Under the pieces are notes generated by a model that was given only the letters and a program-made list of their open reading frames with translations, had not been told where the DNA came from and ran no database searches. A program made the position numbers and the translations under genes. DNA of 64,000 bases from JBARKJ01 sp049801375 (lineage in GTDB: Bacteria > Nitrospirota > JACRHJ01). Shown piece after piece: positions 1-8,819 of the stretch. Each line of letters begins with the position of its first letter. Positions within the stretch are counted from its first letter, which is position 1. The stretch covers positions 1 to 64,000 of the forward strand of contig JBARKJ010000025.1 of assembly GCA_049801375.1 (NCBI GenBank). The letters are read 5' to 3'.

Positions 1-341
1 ACAACGCACTCTGCGTGGACTGCCACACCGAGGCGACTCATGAGGATATTAACTGCTTGAACTGCCACCAGGCTCACAACACGTCGAACATAATGGGCAT
101 AAAGCAGAACGTGCGGGCCTCGAACTACACCACGGTGCCCGTAAAGTTCCGGAGGTACACCGGCGCAAACTCATTTACCGACGGAGACGCAACGCACGAC
201 GGTATCTGCGAGGTCTGCCATACGCAGACGAAGTATTATCGACGAGATGGCTCAGGTTTTGCCAACCACTCCGGCGGAGTGAACTATGACAGACAGAACT
301 GCACGGTATGTCATAGCCACTCGACCGGATTCGCCAGATAA
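1..341 (+). CDS. Multihaem cytochrome c, C-terminal part (5' end outside window)
   Basis: The reading frame is open from the first bases of the window, so the gene begins upstream. Four CxxCH haem c attachment motifs are visible (CVDCH, CLNCH, CEVCH, CTVCH), with extra His residues that could be distal ligands; the protein ends SHSTGFAR. It is therefore the end of an exported multihaem cytochrome that carries electrons in the periplasm or at the cell surface. The motif spacing resembles doubled-CxxCH respiratory cytochromes, but the exact family cannot be fixed without the N-terminus. It lies 183 bp upstream of norC in the same direction, so a role as electron carrier in the same respiratory locus is plausible but inferred. 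Confidence 0.85.
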   Translation, partial: NALCVDCHTEATHEDINCLNCHQAHNTSNIMGIKQNVRASNYTTVPVKFRRYTGANSFTDGDATHDGICEVCHTQTKYYRRDGSGFANHSGGVNYDRQNCTVCHSHSTGFAR

Positions 342-524
342 GTTTCAATAAAGGAGGTGTAACGGTAGGGGTCGGCAAGAAAAAAACTGGTAATCGTCAG
401 CAATAGAGGGGCCTATAATTCTCTATCCTCTGTCCCGCGTCCCCCTCCATTATCATCCATGCCTCAAGCAGATATTTCATTCTTTGCTATACTTTTGAAA
501 ATTCATATAAATCTGGAGGCCGGG

Positions 525-1229
525 ATGACCCAGAGGTCGCTCAAATACATATTCATCTGGGGTACTGTTTTTTTCTCCATAATCTTTCTTTACCTTTCTT
601 ATGATTCCCTGAAACAGATGCCGGTGCGCACGGACGAGGCCGGATTGACTTCGGAAGTCGTGGCCGGGAAGCGCGTGTGGCAGAAATATAACTGCAACGA
701 TTGCCATACGATACTTGGCATCGGAGGATATTACGCGCCGGACATAACGAAAGTCGCCAAATACCGTGACCCGGGGTGGCTGGCCATGTTCCTCAGGGAC
801 CCGCATGGCGTTTGGGCGGCGAAGAGGCGGATGCCGAAATTTAATTTCAGGCCGGGCGAGGTGGAGAACCTCGTGGCATTCATAAATTGGGTCAGCAAGA
901 TCGACACGAATAACTGGCCGCCGACCCCGATGATGGCCGCCGCCGCGCCCGAAGTCTCCGGTAGCAGTCAGGGGAAGATGCCGGAGCAAAAGGGGGCGAG
1001 GCTTTTCGCGCAGGAAGGCTGCCAGAGCTGCCATACTGTGAACGGTATTGGCGGCAAGGTCGGTCCCGATTTGACGCACGTGGGGTCAAGGCTCCCGGAC
1101 AGGGAGTGGCATATAAAACATCTGAGGGACCCGCGCTCGGTGCATCCGCAGTCGGCTATGCCCGCATTCGGCAAATTATCCGAAAGCGACCTTAACGCAC
1201 TGGCGGACTACCTGGTTTCGCTGAAATAG
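525..1229 (+). CDS. norC: Nitric oxide reductase subunit C with an additional C-terminal cytochrome c domain
   Basis: This is the membrane-anchored cytochrome c subunit that feeds electrons to NorB for reducing 2 NO to N2O. The ATG at 525 follows GGAGG (515-519) and gives 234 residues. There is one N-terminal membrane anchor (about residues 8-26), then a NorC domain with C57-x-x-C60-H61 and the NorC-type ending KIDTNNWPP near residue 125-133. After an Ala/Pro/Ser-rich linker comes a second monohaem domain (C166, C169, H170; candidate axial Met212). Canonical NorC is about 150 residues with one haem, so this one carries an extra electron-transfer domain. norB starts 22 bp downstream. A TATAAT at 414-419 is a possible -10 box with no clear -35. 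An in-frame ATG at 459 exists but lacks a Shine-Dalgarno sequence. Confidence 0.88.
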   Translation: MTQRSLKYIFIWGTVFFSIIFLYLSYDSLKQMPVRTDEAGLTSEVVAGKRVWQKYNCNDCHTILGIGGYYAPDITKVAKYRDPGWLAMFLRDPHGVWAAKRRMPKFNFRPGEVENLVAFINWVSKIDTNNWPPTPMMAAAAPEVSGSSQGKMPEQKGARLFAQEGCQSCHTVNGIGGKVGPDLTHVGSRLPDREWHIKHLRDPRSVHPQSAMPAFGKLSESDLNALADYLVSLK

Positions 1230-1251
1230 GAATTTTACTGGGAGATTAGAC

Positions 1252-2568
1252 ATGACTCACGCGACGCAGAGAGAAGCCTATCCGTACTTCGTGTTGGCTG
1301 TCCTCCTGTTCGGACTCCAGATAATATTCGGCCTTCTTACAATCGTCAAGTACATATGGCCGGATCCGCTTCTTTACTACATCCCGTTTAATACTTCGCG
1401 CGCAATCCACATAAACCTCCTGGTGTTCTGGCTCCTGCTCGGGTTCATGGGCGGGACTTATTATATGATCCCGGAGGAATCCGACACTGAGCTTTACAGC
1501 GTGAACCTGGCAAGGCTCCAGTTCTGGCTATTGGCTGCGGCGGGGGTGTCGGCCGTTGTCTCTTACCTGCTTGGATATTCGTGGGGGATGCCATTTCTGG
1601 AGCAGCCGACGGTAATCAAAGTGGTCATAGTGATAGCCGCACTCATTTTCCTGTTCAACGTGTTCATGACGGTGCTGAAGACCGGCAAATGGACCGCGAT
1701 ACAGGGGGTGCTTCTGGCCGGGATGGTCTTCTTAGCCGTGATGTTCCTGTTCGGCGTGTTCTTCATGAAGAACCTCGCGACGCAGTATTTTTTCTGGTGG
1801 TGGGTGATTCACCTCTGGGTGGAAGGGGCCTGGGAACTTATCGCAGGCGCTATCTTAGCCTTTCTGCTCCTTAAGCTCACGGGTATCGAGAGGGCACATA
1901 TAGAGAAGTGGCTTTACGTGGAAGTGGGGCTGGTGCTCTTCACCGGCCTCATCGGCACCGGACACCACTATTACTGGATAGGGACGCCTAAGTACTGGTA
2001 CTGGTGGGGCGGGGTATTCTCGGCCTTGGAGCCGCTCCCGATATTGTTCATGGTGATGGACACCATGCGCCACGTCCGTCAGAAGGAGATAGAGATAACC
2101 AACCGGGTAGCGCTCTACTGGGTGGTAGGCGGGGCGTGGTTCCATTTCGTCGGAGCGGGGGTATGGGGCTTCGCGCATACGCTCCCGCAGATAAACCAGT
2201 GGTCGCACGGCACACAGGTTACCGCGTCGCATGGTCATATGGCGTTCTTCGGAGCTTATGCCATGCTGAACCTCACGATGTTCTATTACGCCCTTCCGAA
2301 GCTTAAAGGCCGCGAGAACTATAACCAGCGACGGGGGATGTTCTCGTTCTGGGCTATGGTCTCCGGGATGTTCCTGATGGGCCTTGCGCTGGCGGTCGCC
2401 GGCGTTGTGCAGGCTTATCTTAACAGGGTGGTGGGTATTGACTTTCTTACTACTCAGGACTACATGCGGATCTGGTTCATCGTGGACTTGGTCGCCGCCT
2501 GCTGGTTCGCCGCCGGGGCATATACGTTCATCTACGACTTCTTCACCTTTCGCGAGGGCCGAGCCTGA
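1252..2568 (+). CDS. norB: Nitric oxide reductase large subunit (cNOR type)
   Basis: This is the catalytic haem-copper-oxidase-family subunit, with 12 predicted membrane segments and 438 residues. It reduces NO at a haem b3/FeB centre. All the diagnostic residues are present: low-spin haem b ligands H53 and H329, haem b3 ligand H327, FeB ligands H187, H238 and H239 (in GTGHHYYWIG), and the glutamates E191, E195 (in HLWVEGAWE) and E260 (in SALEPLP). From H187 onward the spacing matches the Pseudomonas enzyme with a constant offset. There is no N-terminal quinol-oxidising extension as in qNOR, which agrees with norC lying just upstream (22 bp). The two genes form an operon ending at the hairpin at 2573. 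It may serve NO detoxification or denitrification; no nir or nos genes are in view. Confidence 0.95.
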   Translation: MTHATQREAYPYFVLAVLLFGLQIIFGLLTIVKYIWPDPLLYYIPFNTSRAIHINLLVFWLLLGFMGGTYYMIPEESDTELYSVNLARLQFWLLAAAGVSAVVSYLLGYSWGMPFLEQPTVIKVVIVIAALIFLFNVFMTVLKTGKWTAIQGVLLAGMVFLAVMFLFGVFFMKNLATQYFFWWWVIHLWVEGAWELIAGAILAFLLLKLTGIERAHIEKWLYVEVGLVLFTGLIGTGHHYYWIGTPKYWYWWGGVFSALEPLPILFMVMDTMRHVRQKEIEITNRVALYWVVGGAWFHFVGAGVWGFAHTLPQINQWSHGTQVTASHGHMAFFGAYAMLNLTMFYYALPKLKGRENYNQRRGMFSFWAMVSGMFLMGLALAVAGVVQAYLNRVVGIDFLTTQDYMRIWFIVDLVAACWFAAGAYTFIYDFFTFREGRA

Positions 2569-2572
2569 TGGC

Positions 2573-2617
2573 CAGTTAAAAAAGGTAAACGTGGCTTTAC
2601 CTGCATCTTTTTAACTG
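2573..2617. terminator. Hairpin between convergent norB and cupin genes
   Basis: Long inverted repeat: CAGTTAAAAA and GGTAAA on the left, TTTACC and TTTTTAACTG on the right, with loop CGTGGC. The outer A/T arms give a U-run in both directions, so it can act as a bidirectional terminator for norCB. Confidence 0.6.
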
Positions 2618-2796
2618 CCTAGGTGCGTAAATCATTGCGGTTCCATGTTCAGATATCCATCCCTCTCAAGGCTATTCAGTAGAAGATGAAAATAAATCAG
2701 CCCCTGGTAATCCCACCTGTCAACTATATTATCAGGCCTTCTGCGCAAGGCACAGGCCGTGAGGTCCAGCCTGAAAGGAGGAAGGGGGAAGCATCC

Positions 2797-3198
2797 CTAT
2801 TCTTTGCCCCGGTATTGTTCGTCGCTGACTTTTTCCATCCAGTCGGCGGTTTTGCCGCTCTGCTGTTCCACAATGGCGATGTGCGTCATGGCCGTGGTCG
2901 CCGCAGCACCATGCCAATGCTTTTCACCAGGTGCGATCCAGACCACGTCGCCTGGCCGAATTTCCTCGACCGGGCCACCCCAGCGCTGTACCAGGCCGCA
3001 GCCAGCCGTCACGATCAGGGTCTGGCCCAGCGGGTGGGTATGCCATGCCGTACGGGCGCCGGGCTCGAATGTGACCGTAGCGCCAAGAACACGTGCGGGA
3101 TCAGGCGCGTTGAACAGCGGATCAACACGCACCGTTCCGGTGAAATATTCTGCCGGTCCTTTGCCGGAAGGCTGTGAACCGCTTCGTTTGATGTCCAT
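2797..3198 (-). CDS. Cupin protein resembling bacterial manganese hydroxynitrile lyase
   Basis: This is a single-domain cupin of 133 residues. Metal ligands H53, H55, Q59 and H94 sit in the motifs HTHPLGQ and GEKHWH. The numbering and much of the sequence, as I recall it, match the Granulicella tundricola cupin hydroxynitrile lyase (Mn-binding H53/H55/Q59/H94, and also A40, V42, H106); position 110 is Val here instead of Gln. That family cleaves or forms mandelonitrile in vitro, but the physiological role is unknown. The start is supported by AAGGAG about 9 nt upstream. It sits downstream of a carboxymuconolactone decarboxylase gene (37 bp), a pairing common in this family, and of an aldo/keto reductase, which suggests a small detoxification or aromatic/carbonyl metabolism operon. 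Confidence 0.8.
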   Translation of the reverse strand: MDIKRSGSQPSGKGPAEYFTGTVRVDPLFNAPDPARVLGATVTFEPGARTAWHTHPLGQTLIVTAGCGLVQRWGGPVEEIRPGDVVWIAPGEKHWHGAAATTAMTHIAIVEQQSGKTADWMEKVSDEQYRGKE

Positions 3199-3235
3199 TG
3201 TATTATCTCCTTCTCTTGATTTTCTTCTTATGCGG

Positions 3236-3982
3236 CTACCCTATTTCATTTATACATCTTATTGCATTTAATGTTCTTGGATATCCCACATAAGGTAATA
3301 ATTGAGTAACAGTGCTAAGTAACACTTCTTTATCATTTCCAACATTTAAATTGCATTGTATATGCCCTTTTAACTGCGGCTCACATCCGTCCAAAGATAA
3401 AAGCATGGAAAACGTTAATAGCTCTCTTGTTTTTATGTCCAATCCCTTTCTGGTTAAATAATCACCAAAACAATTTGCGGATAAACGTTTTTGAAAATGA
3501 AGCTGATTTGCCGGTGATTCCTTATACAGCTTATCAATCAGTTCTCCAAAAATCGATTTTTGTAATTCTAATCCTTTTTCAAACCGTGTTTCCGGTGAAG
3601 TGGTGGATTGTCCTTCTAATGGCAGCTTTATTCCTCGGCTTTCCAATATTTCATTTGTGGCATGGATAAAATCAAATACTTTTGCAATTCCAACATAAGG
3701 CACAGCCTGATATACAATTTCTTTCACTTCAATCGGGGCTACACCTACATTCAGTGCGCCGCCGAGCATCACTTTGTATTCGCCTAAGGCCTGGCTTGCG
3801 ATCAATGATCCCAAAATAACCATTAACCTTGTTCTGGCATCTAAGTTTCCATAACCAAGCACTTCGTCAAAAGCAAAATTGTCAAATACTTCGATCAGCT
3901 CCGGATCTGTTATTTTTAGTGTTGATTTATAGTTTGGGAACAGTTCCTCATGATTTTTGTTTGCTGTTTCACTGATGCCCAT
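3236..3982 (-). CDS. Two-domain carboxymuconolactone decarboxylase/AhpD-family protein
   Basis: This 248-residue all-helical protein has two tandem carboxymuconolactone decarboxylase domains (about 30-110 and 150-245). Only the second keeps a Cys/His pair of the AhpD-like type (DGCEPQLKGH, followed by another Cys). The first has SQALGEYK and no Cys. The family includes gamma-carboxymuconolactone decarboxylases and peroxidase partners; many cupin-linked members have no known substrate. The ATG has AAGGAG 7 nt upstream. Base composition is clearly more A/T-rich than the flanking genes (many AAT, AAA, TTT and TTA codons), which suggests recent acquisition from a low-GC donor. It lies between the cupin gene and the aldo/keto reductase gene on the same strand. 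Confidence 0.85.
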   Translation of the reverse strand: MGISETANKNHEELFPNYKSTLKITDPELIEVFDNFAFDEVLGYGNLDARTRLMVILGSLIASQALGEYKVMLGGALNVGVAPIEVKEIVYQAVPYVGIAKVFDFIHATNEILESRGIKLPLEGQSTTSPETRFEKGLELQKSIFGELIDKLYKESPANQLHFQKRLSANCFGDYLTRKGLDIKTRELLTFSMLLSLDGCEPQLKGHIQCNLNVGNDKEVLLSTVTQLLPYVGYPRTLNAIRCINEIG

Positions 3983-4058
3983 GTTTAGCTCCTTCTTTCA
4001 TTCACATTATCTTTCTTTGAGCGTCGCCAGATCAATCACAAAACGGTATTTATACCAG

Positions 4059-5045
4059 TTAGAGACCGGTCCTTTTTTCCAGCGCTTCGGGGTACCGGGC
4101 CCCTTCGATCGTGATCTTTGAGGCAGCGCTATCGATATCGCGCAGTTCCTCGGGCGCAAGTTCGACTTCAACCGCCCCTATATTCTCTTGCAGACGCGAA
4201 AGCTTGGTAGTGCCCGGGATCGGCACGATCCACGGCTTCTGAGCAAGAAGCCAGGCGAGCGCTATCTGGGCAGGAGTCGCTTTCTTCCGCTCCGCGATAT
4301 TGCGAAGCAGATCGACCACGGCCTGGTTCGCCTTCCGCGCCTCAGGCGTAAAGCGCGGAACGATATTGCGGAAGTCGGTCTTATCGAACGTCGTCTGCTC
4401 GTCTATCTTTCCCGTGAGGAAACCTTTACCAAGTGGACTGAATGGAACGAGTCCGATACCGAGTTCATCGAGCGTCGGCAACAATTCCTCCTCTGGGCGT
4501 CGCCACCAAAGCGAGTATTCGCTCTGGACGGCGGTGACAGGCTGAACCGCGTGTGCGCGGCGGATAGTCTTCACTCCCGGCTCAGAGAGGCCGAAGTGCT
4601 TGACCTTGCCTTCCCTTATCAGGTCCCTCACCGCTCCTGCCACGTCCTCAATCGGCACCTCCGGGTCGACACGGTGTTGATAATAGAGATCGATGACATC
4701 GACCTTCAGCCGCTTGAGCGAGCCCTCGACGCTCTGCCTGATTCGCTCGGGCCGACTGTCCTGAACCTGTTGCCCGCTGGGATCCAGCTTGATTCCGAAC
4801 TTGGTGGCTATCGCCACTTGCCCGCGGAAAGGCGCGAGGGCCTCGCCCACAAGCTCTTCGTTCGTGAACGGACCGTAAAGTTCAGCGGTATCAAAGAATG
4901 TGACGCCGAGTTCGACGGCTTTAGCTATAAGAGCGACCATCTCCTTCTTGTCTGCAGGCGGGCCGTAGGCTATGCTCATTCCCATGCAGCCCAGCCCCAA
5001 GGCCGAGACTTCCGGGCCGCTTTTTCCCAATTTACGCTTTTGCAT
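4059..5045 (-). CDS. Aldo/keto reductase
   Basis: This is an NADPH-dependent TIM-barrel oxidoreductase of 328 residues, the usual family length. The catalytic tetrad is visible: Asp in FFDTAELYG, Tyr in the same motif, Lys in IATKFG, and His in YYQHRVD. The C-terminal nucleotide-binding stretch (IPGTTKLSRLQEN) is also present. It belongs to the YajO/AKR13-like group that reduces aldehydes and ketones. AAGGAG stands 7-8 nt before the ATG. It is probably the first gene of a three-gene unit with the two downstream genes on the minus strand, and it is divergent from the AraC-family regulator remnant, a common arrangement for regulated AKR genes. Confidence 0.92.
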   Translation of the reverse strand: MQKRKLGKSGPEVSALGLGCMGMSIAYGPPADKKEMVALIAKAVELGVTFFDTAELYGPFTNEELVGEALAPFRGQVAIATKFGIKLDPSGQQVQDSRPERIRQSVEGSLKRLKVDVIDLYYQHRVDPEVPIEDVAGAVRDLIREGKVKHFGLSEPGVKTIRRAHAVQPVTAVQSEYSLWWRRPEEELLPTLDELGIGLVPFSPLGKGFLTGKIDEQTTFDKTDFRNIVPRFTPEARKANQAVVDLLRNIAERKKATPAQIALAWLLAQKPWIVPIPGTTKLSRLQENIGAVEVELAPEELRDIDSAASKITIEGARYPEALEKRTGL

Positions 5046-5169
5046 TTGTTTCTCCTTATCCTTTTACCTGTCATCTTGTTAATAATTATATTGTACCCGG
5101 AAAGGGAAAAAGCAGGTAGACCGATCCTGTTCTTTTATTGCCTAATCGTACGAGTCTTCGCTAAGTGGG

Positions 5170-5892
5170 TTGAACGACACGTTTGTGTATGACGCACAAC
5201 ATTATTTAATCACATCCGTGCATCTACCCACGATTGTCCAGATCATCAAAGCGAGCCGGGAGAAGCCTTGTCTGGGGCTTATGCTGCAACTTGATCAGCG
5301 CGAGATTTCGCAACTGATGGTGGACAGCAACCTACCCCCGCCGCGTGCGCAGCAGTCAGGGCGTGGAATGGCGACCGGCGAGGTCACGTTGCCTCTGCTC
5401 TCCGACGTTCAACGGCTGGTAGACCTGCTCGATGAACAGAAGGACATTCCGATCCTTGCGCCAATCATCCAGCGGGAAATCATTTACCGTTTGCTTGTTG
5501 GCGATCAGGGTGCGCGTCTGCGCCAGATTGCGTCGGCGGGAAGTCAGAGTTATCAGATAGCGGGGGCAATCGGTTGGTTGAAAGGTAACTTCACGCGGCC
5601 GTTGCGCATCGACGACCTCGCTGCCCAGGTCCATATGAGTACATCGACCTTCCACCATCACTTCAGAGCGCTGACGGCCATGAGTCCATTGCAGTACCAG
5701 AAATGGTTGCGTTTGAGCGAAGCTCGGCGGTTAATGCTCATAGAACGTCTGGATGCAACGACCGCAGCATTTCAAGTCGGCTATGACAGTCCATCCCAAT
5801 TCAGCCGCGAGTACAGTCGATTGTTTGGCGTGCCCCCGTTACGCGACATCACCAAATTGCGTCAAATGGCTAAGGTTGATGTAGAAAATTAA
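5170..5892 (+). CDS. AraC-family transcriptional regulator, N-terminally truncated
   Basis: The C-terminal 100 residues hold a typical AraC double helix-turn-helix (IDDLAAQVHMSTSTFHHHF, then VGYDSPSQFSREYSRLFG). The N-terminal part is the AraC_N effector domain, but the open frame begins at an in-frame stop at 5143-5145 and only a weak TTG start without a Shine-Dalgarno sequence is available. The protein is about 240 residues against the usual about 300, and it begins within the region that normally reads GPGxYLLxSVDLP. About 50 N-terminal residues are missing, so it is either a pseudogene or starts unconventionally. It is divergent from the aldo/keto reductase, which such regulators commonly control. 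Confidence 0.75.
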   Translation: MNDTFVYDAQHYLITSVHLPTIVQIIKASREKPCLGLMLQLDQREISQLMVDSNLPPPRAQQSGRGMATGEVTLPLLSDVQRLVDLLDEQKDIPILAPIIQREIIYRLLVGDQGARLRQIASAGSQSYQIAGAIGWLKGNFTRPLRIDDLAAQVHMSTSTFHHHFRALTAMSPLQYQKWLRLSEARRLMLIERLDATTAAFQVGYDSPSQFSREYSRLFGVPPLRDITKLRQMAKVDVEN

Positions 5893-5899
5893 AATGCCG

Positions 5900-6646
5900 C
5901 TAGGTAGCGCCAAGGCGCTTCAGTCCGTCCTCTGCCTCTTTCATCTTGGGATCTAGTCCCAGCGCGGTGCGGTAGTCAGCGATCGCTTTGTCGCGCTTGC
6001 CGAGCTCCTCGTAGATCTCCGCTCTCGTCTCGACGTTGCCGCCATCTTTCGGCGCGAGTGCCACAGCCATCTCGGCGTCGGACAGACCTTTTGCGTCCTC
6101 GCCCTTTTCGTAATAGGCCCAAGCACGGCCATTATACGCAGCAGTATACTTCGGGTCTAGCCCAAAGATCTTTGCATAATTGGAGATGGCGCGGTCGTAG
6201 TCGCCTTTGGCGCCATAGGCATGGCCGCGATTGTTGTAGGCATCGGTATTATTGGGTTCGAGCCGGATCACGGCATCGTAGTCTGCTATCGCATTGTCGT
6301 ATTGGCCTTCATAGCCGTGGGCAATGCCGCGATTGTAATAGGCATCGGCATAATCAGGCTTGAGCCGGATCGCGGTGTTGTAGTCTGCGATTGCTGTATC
6401 ATGTTGACCTTTCCCGCCATAGGCAGTGCCGCGGTTGTTGTAGGCGATCGCTTGATTGACTTGGGACAACCCACCCGTTGCCAAGGCTCGTGTGTAGAGA
6501 AGGATGGCCCCGTCATAATCGCCACGATTGCTGGCGTCAATAGCGGCATTCAAATCTTCAGTGCTGCCGGCATGAGCCGGAACAATAGCTACTGCGATGA
6601 GAAGCAGCGCGACGAACGTTACCGCAACGAGTTTAATTATCCTCAT
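5900..6646 (-). CDS. Secreted tetratricopeptide-repeat protein
   Basis: This 248-residue protein has an N-terminal signal peptide (hydrophobic LVAVTFVALLLIAVAIVPA, cleavage likely after AHA). It is followed by about six TPR units with the signature AYxNRGxAYGxKGxxDxAIxDY, each about 34 residues, from residue 30 to the end. TPRs are protein-protein scaffolds, so this is a periplasmic binding scaffold of unknown partner. The repeats are nearly identical to each other, which implies recent expansion. Its start overlaps the end of tex by 14 nt, so it is probably translated from the tex transcript. It is convergent with the AraC gene (7 bp gap). Confidence 0.85.
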   Translation of the reverse strand: MRIIKLVAVTFVALLLIAVAIVPAHAGSTEDLNAAIDASNRGDYDGAILLYTRALATGGLSQVNQAIAYNNRGTAYGGKGQHDTAIADYNTAIRLKPDYADAYYNRGIAHGYEGQYDNAIADYDAVIRLEPNNTDAYNNRGHAYGAKGDYDRAISNYAKIFGLDPKYTAAYNGRAWAYYEKGEDAKGLSDAEMAVALAPKDGGNVETRAEIYEELGKRDKAIADYRTALGLDPKMKEAEDGLKRLGAT

Positions 6647-8819
6647 TATTCACTCCCTTTCGTTTTTCTTGATTAGGCAGGTCCTTTTTATTTCCCTTCA
6701 TCGAGAGCGATATCCGGTTCCTCTTAACGTCCACGTCAAGCACCGTAACAGTTACCCTCTGTCCTACTTTTACGACGTCCGCCGGGTTCTTAACAAACCT
6801 GTCGGCAAGCTGGCTTATATGCACAAGACCGTCCTGGTGCACGCCTATATCGACAAATGCGCCGAACGCGGTAATATTCGTCACCACTCCGGGAAGCCTC
6901 ATGCCGGTCTCTACATCGGTTATCTTCTCGATGCCTTCCGCGAAACTGACGGACTCAAACTGCCGACGCGGGTCGCGCCCCGGCTTTGCAAGCTCATCTA
7001 TTATATCTTTCAATGTAGGGACGCCTATCTTATCGCTGACGTACTTCCTGATATCGATTTTCTCTCGAAGCTCCGCGTCCCTCATAAGGTCGGTTACCGT
7101 GGAATCCAGGTTTCGGGCCATAGCCTCCACCACAGGATAGCTCTCCGGGTGCACGGCGCTGGCGTCCAGAGGGTTCTCCGCATCCCTTATCCGGAGGAAC
7201 CCGGCCGCCTGCTCAAAGGCCTTAGGGCCAAGGCGCGGAACGCTTTTAAATTGTTCACGTAACCGGAACGGTCCATTTTCGTTCCTGTAATCTACAATGT
7301 TCTGCGCAAGCTGCGGGCCAAGTCCGGACACGTAGGTTAGAAGCTCCCTGCTGGCCGTATTCGCTTCGACGCCGACCGCGTTCACGCAACTCGTCACGAC
7401 ATCGTCAAGGCTATTTTTCAGGGCGTTCTGGTCCACGTCGTGCTGGTACTGGCCGACGCCGATAGATTTCGGGTCTATCTTGACCAGTTCCGCGAGCGGG
7501 TCCATAAGCCGTCTTCCTATGGACACGGCGCCCCGTACGGTAATGTCGTGGTCCGGGAATTCCCGGCGTGCGGTCTCCGAGGCGGAGTATATAGACGCGC
7601 CGCTCTCGTTGACCATGACTATCTTTATCTGGCCCGGCAGGCCTAGCCCGCGCAGGAAGGTCTCCGTCTCGCGCCCCGCGGTCCCGTTGCCGACAGCAAT
7701 CACTTCTATATTGAATTTTTCGCAAAGAGAGCGTACCTTCGCCGCGGATTCGTTCTTGGCTCTATCGGACATTGTCGGGTAGATAACGTCGTGATGCAGT
7801 AGCTGGCCTTGCCTGTCGAGACATACTACCTTACAGCCCGTGCGGAAGCCCGGGTCTATCGCCAGGACGTTCTTCTGCCCGAGAGGCGGGGACAGCAGGA
7901 GCTGGCGCAGGTTTTCGGCAAATACTTTTATAGCCTCAGCCTCCGCCTTTTTCTTTGCCGTAAGGCGTGTTTCCGTCTCCATCGAGAGGGACAACAGCCG
8001 TTTATAACTGTCCTGCACGGCAAGCCGCACCTGTTCCGAATCCGCCCCGCTCCCTTTCACGAAAATCCCTTCCAGTATGGACACCGCCTCCTCTTCCGGC
8101 GGGGCTATCTGCATGGCAAGAAAGCTTTCGTTCTCGCCGCGTCTCATCGCGAGTACACGATGCGAAGGGGCGGAAGATACCGGCTCTTCCCAATCGAAGT
8201 AATCCCGATATTTTGCGCCTTCCTCATCCTTGCCCTTGAGCACCCTTGAGCGAAGTAGTCCCTTCGATTTAAAAAGTTCGCGCATCCTCTCGCGTGCCGC
8301 ATGGTCCTCGCTGACCAGTTCCGCGATAATATCCCTCGCCCCGGCAAGCGCCTCGTCAGCATTGTTGACGCCTTTATCGGGGTCTATATAAGAAGCGGCC
8401 AGGGCCAGCGGCTCCACTCCGTCCTGCGCAAGGATACGCTCCGCCAGCGGGAGAAGGCCCTTCTCCCTTGCCATCGTGGCACGGGTCCGCCGCTTCGGTC
8501 TGTAAGGCAGGTATATGTCCTCCAGCGCGCTCAAGCCCTCCGCGGCATTGACTGCGGCCTTCAGCTCGTCGGTGAGGACTCCCTGCTCCTCCATGGATTT
8601 AAGTATCGCGGCTCGTCTTTTGTCTAGTTCGGCAAGCTGGACCAGCCTGTCCCTGATTCCGGCAACGGCGACCTCGTCAAGCGAGCCTGTAGCCTCTTTC
8701 CTGTATCTCGCTATGAACGGGACGGTAGCCCCTTCTTCGATCAGCGCTGCGGCGGCCGATACCTGACGAAAGCCAAGACTTAGCTCAGCCGCAATATGTT
8801 CGACATGCCTATTTTCCAA
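6633..8819 (-). CDS. tex: Tex-family transcription accessory / RNA-binding protein
   Basis: This 728-residue protein has the full Tex architecture: helical Tex N-terminal domain (1-200), YqgF-like RNase H-fold domain around residue 320-450 (LAIDPGFRTGCK, NGTAGRETE), two helix-hairpin-helix motifs (about 490-560), and a C-terminal S1 RNA-binding domain (about 640-710, motif GVVTNITAFGAFVDIGVHQDGL). Tex binds nucleic acids and is associated with transcription and, in Bordetella, toxin expression. Its length matches the family (about 720-780). The C-terminus has a short charged tail that overlaps the TPR gene. The gene is otherwise ordinary and its neighbours give no functional hint. Confidence 0.95.
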   Translation of the reverse strand: MENRHVEHIAAELSLGFRQVSAAAALIEEGATVPFIARYRKEATGSLDEVAVAGIRDRLVQLAELDKRRAAILKSMEEQGVLTDELKAAVNAAEGLSALEDIYLPYRPKRRTRATMAREKGLLPLAERILAQDGVEPLALAASYIDPDKGVNNADEALAGARDIIAELVSEDHAARERMRELFKSKGLLRSRVLKGKDEEGAKYRDYFDWEEPVSSAPSHRVLAMRRGENESFLAMQIAPPEEEAVSILEGIFVKGSGADSEQVRLAVQDSYKRLLSLSMETETRLTAKKKAEAEAIKVFAENLRQLLLSPPLGQKNVLAIDPGFRTGCKVVCLDRQGQLLHHDVIYPTMSDRAKNESAAKVRSLCEKFNIEVIAVGNGTAGRETETFLRGLGLPGQIKIVMVNESGASIYSASETARREFPDHDITVRGAVSIGRRLMDPLAELVKIDPKSIGVGQYQHDVDQNALKNSLDDVVTSCVNAVGVEANTASRELLTYVSGLGPQLAQNIVDYRNENGPFRLREQFKSVPRLGPKAFEQAAGFLRIRDAENPLDASAVHPESYPVVEAMARNLDSTVTDLMRDAELREKIDIRKYVSDKIGVPTLKDIIDELAKPGRDPRRQFESVSFAEGIEKITDVETGMRLPGVVTNITAFGAFVDIGVHQDGLVHISQLADRFVKNPADVVKVGQRVTVTVLDVDVKRNRISLSMKGNKKDLPNQEKRKGVNNEDN

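Noticed and set aside
477..1079. Long antisense frames (for example 477-1079 opposite norC, 4188-5192 opposite the aldo/keto reductase, 12274-13191 opposite the RACo gene, 15408-16229 opposite the corrinoid protein)
   Set aside because: They lie opposite genes with recognisable conserved motifs, have biased Arg/Pro/Gly-rich composition expected from the GC-rich complementary frame, and no Shine-Dalgarno support.
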